Source of the DNA: Flavobacteriales bacterium
Lineage (GTDB): Bacteria; Bacteroidota; Bacteroidia; Flavobacteriales_F; PHOS-HE28
Assembly (NCBI GenBank): GCA_016715895.1
Contig: JADJXH010000004.1
Location: 1 to 64,000 of the forward strand
Length of the DNA stretch: 64,000 bases
Direction: 5' to 3'
A program made the position numbers and the translations under genes. How positions within the stretch are numbered: position 1 is the stretch's first letter; every line of letters starts with the position of its first letter. Shown piece by piece: positions 53,801 to 62,362 of this stretch. Under the pieces are notes generated by a model. It saw nothing but the letters and a program-made list of their open reading frames with translations. It ran no database searches and had not been told where the DNA came from.

Positions 53801-55042
53801 AAGTGCATCCACGACCCGGCACCGTCCTACGACCCGCTCTCATTCGTAGATGAGTACTACGACCTGGAAGTGGTAGGGAGCAATGTGGCATTTAATAAAG
53901 TGGAGGACTGCAAGAATGGAATCCTGGACGATTTAGGAGGAGGTGGGCATGTCGTCCAACTGAACGAATACCAGCTCCGCCTGCAGGAACTGGCCAGCGC
54001 CGTGGCCCAATACCTGGGTAATGTGGATGGCGGCGACAAGCCGGACCTGCTGGAGCTGATCCACTTCGCCAACCCCTGGCACCCCAGCCATGTGTTGCGG
54101 GATGCAATGCTGCAACAATCCCCCTTGAGCGATGAGGTGCTCGTGGCGGCCATCTGGCGCGAGGTGCCCATGGACCCCTGGCACCTGACCCAGGTGCTGA
54201 TCGGCAACAGCGAACTGACCAATGAGGTCTGGCAGGCCCTGGAGGAGAGCCAGGTGCTGAGCCCCTTCTTCCTGGCCATGGTCGACCAGTACCAGGGGCA
54301 GCAGAGCCCCCGCGAATTGTATGAGCAGGAGATCGTGCTGCGCCAAGGCCAAAAGAGCCGCCTTCAGCACCGCCTGCTGCGGCGTTATGCCCAGGACACC
54401 TTGAGTACCGGCGACCCCACCGACAGCATGGACGTGGTGCTGGCCATGGACCCGAGCCCCACCGCACGGCTCGCACAGTATTGGCTAGCCTGCAGCCGGA
54501 GTGATGCGGCCACCGCAGCCACGCTGGAGGCATTATTACACGAGGTGGAGGGAGCGGATGAAGTGATCGACCTCGGGGCCATGCTCTTGCGCGCACAGGG
54601 GAGCTGGAGCGACATTCAAGGTGATGACCTACAGGCATTGGAGCTGTATGCCGTTCAAGAAGGACGCCAAGGCAGCGCGGCGGCCTGGGCAGCCCAGATC
54701 GGCTTGGCTGAATTTGACAGCCTGCCGCCAGCCTTGATCCCGGCGGAGCTACGCACCTTATGGCAGCCCCGGAAGCGCCAATGGGAAGGGACATACGACC
54801 TGTTACAGGCTTACCCCAACCCGGCGAACGACCGGGTGGTGATCACTTTCTTACAAGGGGTCATGGCCGGTCAATTGGTCTGCTACGACGCACAAGGGAA
54901 GCTGATCCATGCCGTCCGCATCGGTGAGGGCGCCCCCTTTGTGGTGATCGACACCCGCCACTGGGCTCCAGGCCTCTACCTCGCCACGGCACAGCGGGAT
55001 GGCTATCGCCTGGGTGAGGTCAAGTTCACGATCTCGCGATGA
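50802..55042 (+). CDS. Large right-handed beta-helix T9SS surface protein, frameshift in G8 tract
   Basis: About 1413 residues. From ATG 50802 (KRSGTPAIRPFLVQFCIRFN) the frame breaks at a run of eight G (50879-50886); with nine G it joins RTLLFLMITGATTAQAQ, completing a signal peptide. The N-terminal ~530 residues look like beta-propeller or lectin-like repeats (VQLDDLGCILFFAMDGDLYD...). The middle is a parallel beta-helix (LVIEPGASLTCTNCTFTSAC, FTSNSTFRNNITGVRIERFH, FDATFTCKGGMNYADHTF). The C-terminus is helical, then a type A sorting domain (LLQAYPNPANDRVVITFL ... GLYLATAQRDGYRLGEVKF). Secreted via T9SS; ligand unknown. Its stop overlaps the next start (ATGA). Confidence 0.82.
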
Positions 55043-56574
55043 GCAAGCCCTTCGCGGTATTGACCGTTGTTCTGGCGGGGAGCATTTCGCTCCCCGCCCA
55101 GAACACCTTCATCGTGGACTTCGACAGCGTGCAGATGGATAATAACGCGCCTGCGTACAGTGTGGTCGAATTAAACGATGGAGGATACCTGGTGGGCAGC
55201 ATACAACGCTGGCACGATGGCGATACGACCGGCAGGACGCATGTCATCCTGCGCCGAACGAACTCTTCAGGCCAGGTGACCCATGAGCGGGCGATCCATC
55301 ATAACGTGAACAGGACGTTCAACAACGGCCTCTTCGGCGCCATGGTCCGCAGTGATACCCTGTTGGTCAGCGGGATCACCACCTACGGCCCCAGCCCCTA
55401 CGAGTGTACCCTGAACTTGTACTGGTTCAATGAGGATGGGGATACGGTGGCCACCAAGCGGCTGCTCTCGTACAGCACTCAGGACTCCAGCTTCATCCAA
55501 CATTGGCAAACTATACGGACCATGGATGGCGGGTACGCACTGTGTGGTGTTTATGACCCAATAGATGATAGCCCTCAAGCCCTTATTGTACGGACAGATC
55601 ACCAGGGAGACACGTTGTGGGTAAAGAATTACGGCAACATAGGTCAGCAGGAGAATGCCTACAGTCTCAGTGAGCTTTTGGACGGAGGGTTCGCTCTAAG
55701 TGCGATCCATTCCGAAGGCAACCCCAATGACTCGCACACCTTGTTCCGCACTGATAGCCTCGGTAATCAGATCTGGCGTAGGCAGTACGGAAATTTGGGG
55801 TGGATGATCCCTTCTGTGCGCACGGCCTCCGATGGTAACATCATCACGTTTTCGGACTACAAGGAATCAGTCGGTTCTGCGGCCTGGCAACAGATCGAGC
55901 TGCGCAAGTGGGACCTGAACGGCGTAGTGATGTGGAGCAAGAAAAGCCACTGGAGCCCCAACAGCAGCAGCGTACCCGGTGATCTCGAGGTCCTGCCCGA
56001 TGGCAGCATCGTCTGCAGCATCTGGCACTCCGGTGCGTGCCAGCTCGCCAAGTTCAACGCCAACGGGGACAGCCTTTGGTCGCGCGGCTATGTGGTGTAC
56101 ACCTATTGGGGCGGGTCCGAGAACATGCCCTATGACATCGACCCTACCAGCGATGGGGGCTTCGTGATCTGCGGTGAAACGGAACAGGGAAGCAACGACC
56201 CTACGCCAGGCCTACAGACCATGTTCCTGATCAAGACCGATAGTCTGGGTTGTGTGGTGCCCGGCTGCCATTTGGTGGGGGTGGAAGAGTATGCCATCGA
56301 TCTACAGCAGTACTTTTCCGTATGGCCCAACCCTGTGGCCCCTGGCCACACCGTGACCGTGGAGCTGGCCCCACCTGGCGGCGCGGACCTGGGCCCGGTG
56401 GAGCTGGTGGTACAGGATGTGATGGGGAGGGAGGTGAGAAGGGAGAAGATGGTGAGAACCGGAGGTGTTTCATCTTTCAGCTTTCCAGTTTCAGCTTTTT
56501 CTCCTGGCACCTACCTGCTGCACGTGGTCGGCGAGGGGAAGTGGCTCGCGGGCGGGAAACTGTTGGTGGAATGA
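55039..56574 (+). CDS. T9SS-sorted beta-propeller-like protein
   Basis: 511 residues: signal peptide (FAVLTVVLAGSISLPAQ), then repeats of about 60 residues with DGGYLVGSI, DGGYALCGVY, DGGFALSAIH, DGSIVCSIW and DGGFVICGET, as in beta-propellers built from DGG[YF] blades. The end is a type A sorting domain (YFSVWPNPVAPGHTVTVEL ... SPGTYLLHVVGEGKWLAGG). The start overlaps the stop of the upstream gene, and its stop overlaps the next start at 56571. Function unknown beyond surface location. Confidence 0.87.
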   Translation: MSKPFAVLTVVLAGSISLPAQNTFIVDFDSVQMDNNAPAYSVVELNDGGYLVGSIQRWHDGDTTGRTHVILRRTNSSGQVTHERAIHHNVNRTFNNGLFGAMVRSDTLLVSGITTYGPSPYECTLNLYWFNEDGDTVATKRLLSYSTQDSSFIQHWQTIRTMDGGYALCGVYDPIDDSPQALIVRTDHQGDTLWVKNYGNIGQQENAYSLSELLDGGFALSAIHSEGNPNDSHTLFRTDSLGNQIWRRQYGNLGWMIPSVRTASDGNIITFSDYKESVGSAAWQQIELRKWDLNGVVMWSKKSHWSPNSSSVPGDLEVLPDGSIVCSIWHSGACQLAKFNANGDSLWSRGYVVYTYWGGSENMPYDIDPTSDGGFVICGETEQGSNDPTPGLQTMFLIKTDSLGCVVPGCHLVGVEEYAIDLQQYFSVWPNPVAPGHTVTVELAPPGGADLGPVELVVQDVMGREVRREKMVRTGGVSSFSFPVSAFSPGTYLLHVVGEGKWLAGGKLLVE

Positions 56575-57239
56575 GGGTGATGATAAGAGCCAGCCACCTT
56601 GTCGCCGTGCGGGCCGTGGCAGCGCGCTATGCCGAGGCCTTGACCTTCATCCAAGAGGGGAACACCAACGCCGCCCAGGCTGCGGTAGCCGAATTGACCG
56701 ATGGGCACATGCTGCACGAGGCGGCCCTGGCGGAGCGCCAGCGCATGCTGGACCTCATCAGCTTCTGCGCCGGGGTCTTCGGTGATGACCGCAGCATGGC
56801 CCAGCTGACCACCACCGAACAGGACCAGCTGGAGGCCCTCATCGACGGGGCGTATGACCGCCCGGCCACCTGGGCGCAGAACCTCTTGTGCTTCGCCTAC
56901 GACCGATGCCGCACGCCATTGACAGGTGGGGACAGTGACCGGAGGCCGAGCATCCCGTACCAAGCGGCGCAGACTGAAGGTGCCTACCCGGTGCTGACCG
57001 TGATGCCCAACCCCGCGACCACCTGGTTGACGATGAACATCCGGCTGACAAGCGACCCGGACCAAACATTTGTGGCGATCCGTGATGTGATGGGTCGGGT
57101 AGTGTGGCAGGCCGCACTAGGCACCCAGGAGCAACAAGTGGTATGGGATTGCCGCGGAGTTGAGCCGGGCCCCTACTCCGTGGAGGTGATCAGCGGCGGT
57201 GCCTCTGTGGCCGCTGCCAAACTCATCGTACAGCGATGA
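56571..57239 (+). CDS. T9SS tail-type small protein (copy 1)
   Basis: 222 residues from the ATG overlapping the preceding stop. No signal peptide is visible (VMIRASHLVAVRAVAARYAE). The N-terminal helical part (TNAAQAAVAELTDGHMLHEA ... LDLISFCAGVFGDDRSMAQL) leads into LEALIDGAYDRPATWAQNLL and a sorting domain (VLTVMPNPATTWLTMNIRLT ... GPYSVEVISGGASVAAAKLI). It looks like the C-terminal end of a larger T9SS protein left as a separate gene. Without a signal peptide it may not be exported, so it could be a remnant. A shorter homologue lies at 58699. Confidence 0.6.
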   Translation: MRVMIRASHLVAVRAVAARYAEALTFIQEGNTNAAQAAVAELTDGHMLHEAALAERQRMLDLISFCAGVFGDDRSMAQLTTTEQDQLEALIDGAYDRPATWAQNLLCFAYDRCRTPLTGGDSDRRPSIPYQAAQTEGAYPVLTVMPNPATTWLTMNIRLTSDPDQTFVAIRDVMGRVVWQAALGTQEQQVVWDCRGVEPGPYSVEVISGGASVAAAKLIVQR

Positions 57240-58711
57240 AAGGCTGTTCAGCGATGTGGGCCGCGCTCTGCGCAGCCCACATCTGCGGTGCGCAGGCGCC
57301 GTTCGACCTGGATGTTGGATTTGAAGCTTCCATCGTGAAGAAGAATGTCAACTCGGTACTCCCCCTCCCGAACGGCGATGTAATCCTGTCAGGGCGTATC
57401 TTCTTCCCTGGTGATCAACCTTGGGATGAAAAAGCCGGAGTGAGGTTGAAGCATGATGGCACCCGGGATCTCACGTTCACACCCTACCCCCTGATGGGCG
57501 GGAAGATCGTACCATGGACCGATAGGATGTACGTTATGAATGGCAACGGTCTACGGCGGCTCTTCTTGGACGGCAGCCTCGACACTTCGTTCAACATCTT
57601 GGATGACTACCCGCTTTTCAGCACGGGGCAGGGCGGAGACTACCACGTCTACCCCGACGGCCGCGCCCTATTCACGGGATCCCACTCCGTACAGGACACC
57701 GTTCACGGGCTAATTGGTACTGACTTCGGCCTGGTGTGGTTCACCAACACGGGAGATCTGGACACCACCCAGCACCACCGAAAAAGCAACAACGCCATTT
57801 ACACCCTGGCCGTGGAGCCCGACGGCCAGTTGCTCGTGAGCGGCATCTACAGCACGTACGAGGACCAACCTGCGCCCTGCATCCTGCGCCTGCATCCCGA
57901 TGGCGAGCGCGATACCACGTTCAATGTGCCTATCGTATGGGGCATGGCCACAGCGATCACTCCGCTAGCCGGGGGACGTGTGCTGGCCTCGGGATATTTC
58001 CTTCCGAATGTGGGTGACGACACCTTGCAGATCGTCAGGCTTCTACCGGATGGTTCACTCGACTCGACCTTCAACAATGTCCTCAATGCACCAAGGGATC
58101 TCTTTGGTGCGTACGGCGGTCTTTGGCACACAGTGTTGCCCGATGACCGTCTGGTTCTGCACGGGAATTTCTCGTCTGTGGACTGGGAGCCGCGAAGTGG
58201 GATTGCTCTGCTCGATAGCAATGGATACCTGTCCAACGACGCCTTCACCGGAGATGGCTGCGGGATCTACAATGACGGTTTCTATCCTCTCCACGCCACC
58301 AATGGTATGGTCCCCGATCAGGCCGGCAACTGGTACATCCACGGCAGCTACATCGGCTACGACGACGGCACCACCAACGATCCCCAACAGCGCTTCGTGA
58401 GCCGGTTGTACGGGTTGAACGTGGGGGTGCGGGAGGTGGAGGAACCGGTGCAGCTGGAGGTGTACCCCAACCCGGCCCACACGAGCACCACGGTGCGGTG
58501 GGCGACGCCGGGAAACTACCAGCTGCGCCTGCTCGATGTCACCGGCCGCGAGGTCCACCGCTCCGCCCACCAAGGCACCGAGGCCGTCCTGGACCTCGGC
58601 GGCCTGCCCGCCGGGCCCTATGTGATCCAGATCACCGACCAAACCCACCGCCAATGGAGCCGAACGCTGATCGTGGAGCCCGAAGTGAGCTCCGCACCAT
58701 GGCCCAGCTGA
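57236..58711 (+). CDS. Delta-60-repeat T9SS surface protein (paralogue 1)
   Basis: 491 residues: signal peptide (AMWAALCAAHICGAQAPF), then blades with LPNGDVILSGRIFF, DGTRDLTFTPYP, DGSLDTSFNIL, DGQLLVSGIYSTY, DGERDTTFNVP, DGSLDSTFNNVL, a delta-60-repeat beta-propeller pattern ([FL]xPDGxxLVxGxF, then DGxxDxTFN). The end is VEEPVQLEVYPNPAHTSTTV ... LPAGPYVIQITDQTHRQWSR, a type A sorting domain. It is ~45% like the gene at 59142 by eye. The start overlaps the preceding stop. Confidence 0.88.
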   Translation: MKGCSAMWAALCAAHICGAQAPFDLDVGFEASIVKKNVNSVLPLPNGDVILSGRIFFPGDQPWDEKAGVRLKHDGTRDLTFTPYPLMGGKIVPWTDRMYVMNGNGLRRLFLDGSLDTSFNILDDYPLFSTGQGGDYHVYPDGRALFTGSHSVQDTVHGLIGTDFGLVWFTNTGDLDTTQHHRKSNNAIYTLAVEPDGQLLVSGIYSTYEDQPAPCILRLHPDGERDTTFNVPIVWGMATAITPLAGGRVLASGYFLPNVGDDTLQIVRLLPDGSLDSTFNNVLNAPRDLFGAYGGLWHTVLPDDRLVLHGNFSSVDWEPRSGIALLDSNGYLSNDAFTGDGCGIYNDGFYPLHATNGMVPDQAGNWYIHGSYIGYDDGTTNDPQQRFVSRLYGLNVGVREVEEPVQLEVYPNPAHTSTTVRWATPGNYQLRLLDVTGREVHRSAHQGTEAVLDLGGLPAGPYVIQITDQTHRQWSRTLIVEPEVSSAPWPS

Positions 58712-59145
58712 CCACCGCTGAACAGGACCAGCTGGAGGCCCTCATCGATGGGGCGCATGACCGCCCGGCCACCTGGGCGCAGAACCTGCTCTGCTTCGGC
58801 TACGGGCTGTGCCGTGCGCCGCTCACCGGTGGAGATCCCAACCGGGCGCCCATGATCCAGCACCTACATCCGCCAGCGCCGAACGAGCGCAGCGCTTGGT
58901 TGAAGATCCAGCCGAACCCGGCGAGCACATGGGTTGTCGTGAACTATGGTGCGGAGCCGCAACCTGCGAACGCGTCCATCTCGATCCGTGATCTGATGGG
59001 CCGGGAAGTGCATCGAGCCGCGATCAGCGCAGCGACCGGCCAACTGCTTTGGGACACCCGACAGGTCCCGGCCGGTAGCTACGCCGTGGTGCTGCTGGGC
59101 GCAGCCAGCGGACCTGTAACCCAACAGCTCATTGTGCAGCCATGA
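58699..59145 (+). CDS. T9SS tail-type small protein (copy 2)
   Basis: 148 residues starting inside the end of the previous gene (13-base overlap). MAQLTTAEQDQLEALIDGAH, then DRPATWAQNLLCFGYGLCRA and a sorting domain (LKIQPNPASTWVVVNYGAEP ... AGSYAVVLLGAASGPVTQQL). It matches residues ~75-222 of the gene at 56571 and lacks the N-terminal half and any signal peptide. It looks like a remnant tail carried along in the tandem array. Its stop overlaps the next start (ATGA). Confidence 0.55.
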   Translation: MAQLTTAEQDQLEALIDGAHDRPATWAQNLLCFGYGLCRAPLTGGDPNRAPMIQHLHPPAPNERSAWLKIQPNPASTWVVVNYGAEPQPANASISIRDLMGREVHRAAISAATGQLLWDTRQVPAGSYAVVLLGAASGPVTQQLIVQP

Positions 59146-59177
59146 AGTACAGCCGCATTTTGCGGCTGTACTTCATG
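59141..59177. repeat. Perfect 17-bp inverted repeat over a start codon
   Basis: CATGAAGTACAGCCGCA (59141-59157), TTT loop, then its exact reverse complement (59161-59177). The ATG of the next gene (59142) sits inside the left arm, so the mRNA would fold with the start codon in a 17-bp stem. See findings. Confidence 0.95.
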
Positions 59178-60617
59178 CTGATGGCCACTTCGGCCATCCT
59201 TGGAGCACAGGCGCAACAACCTTTTGATCTGGATACGAACTTCCGATCGGCCATCACTGAACGCAATGTGAACTCCTTGTTGCTAGAACCGGACGGAAAG
59301 TTGGTCATCTCCGGTCGTATGCGTTTCCCAGAGTTTCCGCTCAGCGACAGACTACTGGCACGTCTGGATGTGAACGGAGCTTTGGATCTATCGTTCAATA
59401 CGAGTAACCTGGGAGGAGGTAAGCTAACTCCATGGAATGGCGCCTTCTACGTAGGTACAGCACAAACCGTGAGGCGAATCCTTCCAGGCGGAACGCAGGA
59501 TCCCACCTTCATCGAGATGAATCTGGGGCCCTATTTCTCATCGGGCCAAGGCGGCGACTACCACGTGTACCCCGACGGCCGGGTGCTGATGACCGGGGTG
59601 CATGTGCTCAGCGACAGCATCCGCGGCTTCGAGGGCTTCCACAGCCTGGTGTGGTTCTCCAACACCGGATACCTGGACACCACGGCCACGCACCGCAAGT
59701 GCGATGGCAGCATCGACTTCATCCATCCCCTGCCCGATGGCAAGTTCCTGCTCAGCGGCATCTTCACAACTTACGAAGGCCAGCCTGCCGGTCGCATTTT
59801 TCGCGTCCATCCCGATGGCGGCTTGGACACAAGTTTCAGTACCACCATTTTTTGGGGTCAAGCGTATGGATGTCACCATCTGGATGATGGCCGGATCTTG
59901 GCTGCAGGTCGTTTTCAGATCAACGGAGATCCCGATACGCTCCATTTGATCCGGTTGATGCCCAACGGCACCCTCGATCCCACCTTCAACAATCACCTCT
60001 CCTTCGAGATCGACACCCTCGACGGAGTGAGCGCCACGGTAACGGCGGTGCACCCCTTGGGCGATGGGCGAATAGCGCTGCTCGGCGGTTTCGATCGCGT
60101 GGGTGGCTTGGTCCGGCGGGGCTTGGTGCTCACCGATACTGCGGGTCAGCTCCTTCCTACAGCGCTCGGCGGCATCGGTAGTGGCACCTACACATACATG
60201 AACTTCACCTACGGGAGCATTCGTGACATGGTGCCTGCACCGGATGGGGGCTACTACATCCACGGCTCGTTCGTAGGCTACGACGACGGCACGGTCAACG
60301 ACAGCACGCAGCGCTTCGTGAGCCGGTTGTACGGGTTGGACGTGGGGGTGCGGGAGGTGGAGAAACCGCTGGCGGTGCAGGTGGTGCCCAACCCCAGCAC
60401 CGGTCCGGTGCGGGTGGAGCTGCCGGAGGCGATCGGTCCGGCCATGTTGCAGGTGGTGGATGCGCAGGGCCGGGTGGTGCGGGTGCAGCGGGTTGCCAGT
60501 CGCCCCGCCGTGCTGGACCTCACCGGCCAGGCCCCCGGGGTCTATGCCGTGCGGGTGCGCACCGAGGCCGGCCGCAGCGGGCATGCGCGGATCGTGCTGC
60601 AACCAGGGGGTCGATGA
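59142..60617 (+). CDS. Delta-60-repeat T9SS surface protein (paralogue 2)
   Basis: 491 residues: signal peptide (RILRLYFMLMATSAILGAQAQ), partly encoded by the inverted repeat, then delta-60-like blades (LEPDGKLVISGRMRFPE, NGALDLSFNTSN, GGTQDPTFIE, LPDGKFLLSGIFTTYEG, DGGLDTSFSTTI, LDDGRILAAGRFQ, NGTLDPTFNNHL). It ends in VEKPLAVQVVPNPSTGPVRV ... APGVYAVRVRTEAGRSGHAR, a type A sorting domain. It shares YYIHGSFVGYDDGT and QRFVSRLYGL.VGVREVE with the gene at 57236, showing common origin. Start as chosen overlaps the upstream stop. Confidence 0.87.
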   Translation: MKYSRILRLYFMLMATSAILGAQAQQPFDLDTNFRSAITERNVNSLLLEPDGKLVISGRMRFPEFPLSDRLLARLDVNGALDLSFNTSNLGGGKLTPWNGAFYVGTAQTVRRILPGGTQDPTFIEMNLGPYFSSGQGGDYHVYPDGRVLMTGVHVLSDSIRGFEGFHSLVWFSNTGYLDTTATHRKCDGSIDFIHPLPDGKFLLSGIFTTYEGQPAGRIFRVHPDGGLDTSFSTTIFWGQAYGCHHLDDGRILAAGRFQINGDPDTLHLIRLMPNGTLDPTFNNHLSFEIDTLDGVSATVTAVHPLGDGRIALLGGFDRVGGLVRRGLVLTDTAGQLLPTALGGIGSGTYTYMNFTYGSIRDMVPAPDGGYYIHGSFVGYDDGTVNDSTQRFVSRLYGLDVGVREVEKPLAVQVVPNPSTGPVRVELPEAIGPAMLQVVDAQGRVVRVQRVASRPAVLDLTGQAPGVYAVRVRTEAGRSGHARIVLQPGGR

Positions 60618-60733
60618 GAAACACGAACCAGGATCATGGCCGCTGCCAAACTCATCGTACAGCGATGAACAGGACTGCCCTCATCGGGGCTGCGCTCTGC
60701 GCAGCTCCGAGGTACCGGGCGATGGCGCCATAG
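60614..60733 (+). pseudogene. Truncated start of a further array member
   Basis: A 39-residue frame begins in ATGA overlap with the preceding stop. It contains 33 bases (60637-60669) identical to 57208-57240, that is the end of tail copy 1 and the start of the next gene, and then MNRTALIGAALCAAP, a signal-peptide start like MKGCSAMWAALCAA at 57236. At 60699 it runs into ATL-derived DNA and stops at 60731. A remnant of a fourth unit. Confidence 0.6.
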
Positions 60734-60900
60734 CTCGTCACGCGTCCCCGGGGGATCTGGCGCACCACATCCATCACGTCGGCAAAAAAGTCGCGCTTGT
60801 CCGCCGGAGTGTCGCGCAGGGGGACGCGCTTGAGCCGCACGAAGGCGGGCTCTTGCACGGCGCCATCACGCACCTGTTTTCCGGAAGGTCCCTTCCCCAT
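60699..60900 (-). pseudogene. 5' fragment of an ATL gene
   Basis: Minus-strand frame from ATG 60900 (GKGPSGKQVRDGAVQEPAFV), then RDFFADVMDVVRQIPRGRVT and IARYLGAAQ before leaving the homology. Positions 60699-60878 match 50454-50633 of the ATL gene at about 96%. The active-site region and C-terminal half are missing. Confidence 0.8.
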
Positions 60901-60913
60901 GGTTCCGAGGCGA

Positions 60914-62326
60914 TCAGTGCAGCATCACGCGGAAGGTGCTGCGGCCGTGTGCGGCGATGAGCTCCACGACGTAGGATCCCGGCGCGAGCCGGGTCAGGTC
61001 GATCCGCGCGAGCGGACCCCCCACCCGCCCCTGCCACCGCTCCCGACCGAGATGGTCGCGGACCACCACCTGCGCCGGGCCGTCCACCGGGATGTTCAGC
61101 GGACCCTGGGTCGGGTTGGGCCAGACATGAGGCGGTCGTACTCGGCTTGGGTCATTGGTGCCCGTGCTCCGGTCCACGGTCCAGGTGAACAGCTGCACGC
61201 CGCCGTCATTCGCATAGTAGGGCTGCGGCGGGAAGAGCACCAGTGAATTATCGATGTAGCTCAGCACCACCAGGCTGTCGTGCACATCCACGCCCCAGAC
61301 CACCGCGCTGTCGTTCGGGTGGATGAAGCCACCCACAAGCCGCGGGGTGACCGGCTCGGTGATGTCATAGACCAGCACCTCGCTATCGCCGCCACTGAGG
61401 AAGAGCAGGCTGTCCCCGGCGGCGGCGATCAGTTCGTTGGCGTGGCCTTCGCTCCCGAACCAGGATGCGCCGTAGCAGTTCCACGGGTTCACCCACGCCT
61501 GCTGGTCCATGTGCGCAACGTCCGCGATGTCCACCACTTCGAACCCGCAGAAATCGGTGGCCACGAAGCACAGGTCGCCGACGACCCGCACGTTGTTGTA
61601 GGCGTTCGCCGTGTTGGCCGGATGGAGGGGATTGAAATAGCGGCCGACCTCCATGGGCTGGGTGGGATCGCTGATGTCGATCGCGCGCAGGGCGCCGGCA
61701 TCGTAACCGAGCAACAGGGTGTCGCCCTTGAAGTCGATGCCCCTGGCGTTGGGCGGATAGTTCACCACGCCCGGCCATGCGGGATCGGGCACAAGGGAGG
61801 ACACGAACGCGATCTGCGCCGGATCACCGACGTCCAGCACCACGAGCCCGTGGTCCATGGCGCCGAGGTAGGCGAAGCCGTCGCGCACCCGCACGATCGA
61901 ACTTCCCGAGGTGAACGCCACACTGTCCCATTGGTCCAGCAGCACGGCGTTCATCGGGTCGGTGATGTCCAGCACGGCGAGCCCTGCGGACTGCGTCACC
62001 CCTTGGAAGCCGCCCAGGCTCACGTAAAGCAGGGCGCCGTCCTGGTGCAGGTTCGTGGGTTTCAGCCCGCCGAGGTCCGGCGGCGACCACACCTCGATCT
62101 CCACCGGGGTGGCGGGATCGCTGATGTCGTAGGTGCGGAGCCCGTGCTCCACGCCGGCGGTGTACAGATAGGGCCGGTCCATCCGATCGATGAGCGCCGA
62201 GAAGGTGGAGTACACGAAGGGATGGTGCACGAAAGCCTGCTCGCTGAGCAGGACCGTATCGATCACCTGGGCGCCGACCGGTGGGGCGCAGGCCAGGGCG
62301 ACGACGACGAGGGCCACCGGGCGCAT
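60914..62326 (-). CDS. LVIVD-repeat T9SS surface protein
   Basis: 470 residues from ATG 62326: signal peptide (RPVALVVVALACAPPVGAQ), then LVIVD-type propeller repeats with L.V.DITDP signatures (HGLRTYDISDPATPVEIEVW, AGLAVLDITDPMNAVLLDQW, HGLVVLDVGDPAQIAFVSSL, LRAIDISDPTQPMEVGRYF, VLVYDITEPVTPRLVGGFI). The end is a type A sorting domain (PPHVWPNPTQGPLNIPVDG ... PGSYVVELIAAHGRSTFRV). A GTG at 62332 is an alternative start, but the TAGCTTCG box at 62332-62339 overlaps it. Surface protein of unknown ligand. Confidence 0.88.
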   Translation of the reverse strand: MRPVALVVVALACAPPVGAQVIDTVLLSEQAFVHHPFVYSTFSALIDRMDRPYLYTAGVEHGLRTYDISDPATPVEIEVWSPPDLGGLKPTNLHQDGALLYVSLGGFQGVTQSAGLAVLDITDPMNAVLLDQWDSVAFTSGSSIVRVRDGFAYLGAMDHGLVVLDVGDPAQIAFVSSLVPDPAWPGVVNYPPNARGIDFKGDTLLLGYDAGALRAIDISDPTQPMEVGRYFNPLHPANTANAYNNVRVVGDLCFVATDFCGFEVVDIADVAHMDQQAWVNPWNCYGASWFGSEGHANELIAAAGDSLLFLSGGDSEVLVYDITEPVTPRLVGGFIHPNDSAVVWGVDVHDSLVVLSYIDNSLVLFPPQPYYANDGGVQLFTWTVDRSTGTNDPSRVRPPHVWPNPTQGPLNIPVDGPAQVVVRDHLGRERWQGRVGGPLARIDLTRLAPGSYVVELIAAHGRSTFRVMLH

Positions 62327-62331
62327 GCCCA

Positions 62332-62339
62332 CGAAGCTA
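62332..62339 (-). promoter_or_regulatory. -7 box TAGCTTCG, 5 bases from the ATG
   Basis: Identical octamer to that before the gene at 41603; both would give leaderless messages. Confidence 0.45.
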
Positions 62340-62362
62340 GCTCGATCGGGCGGGTGCCGGGA

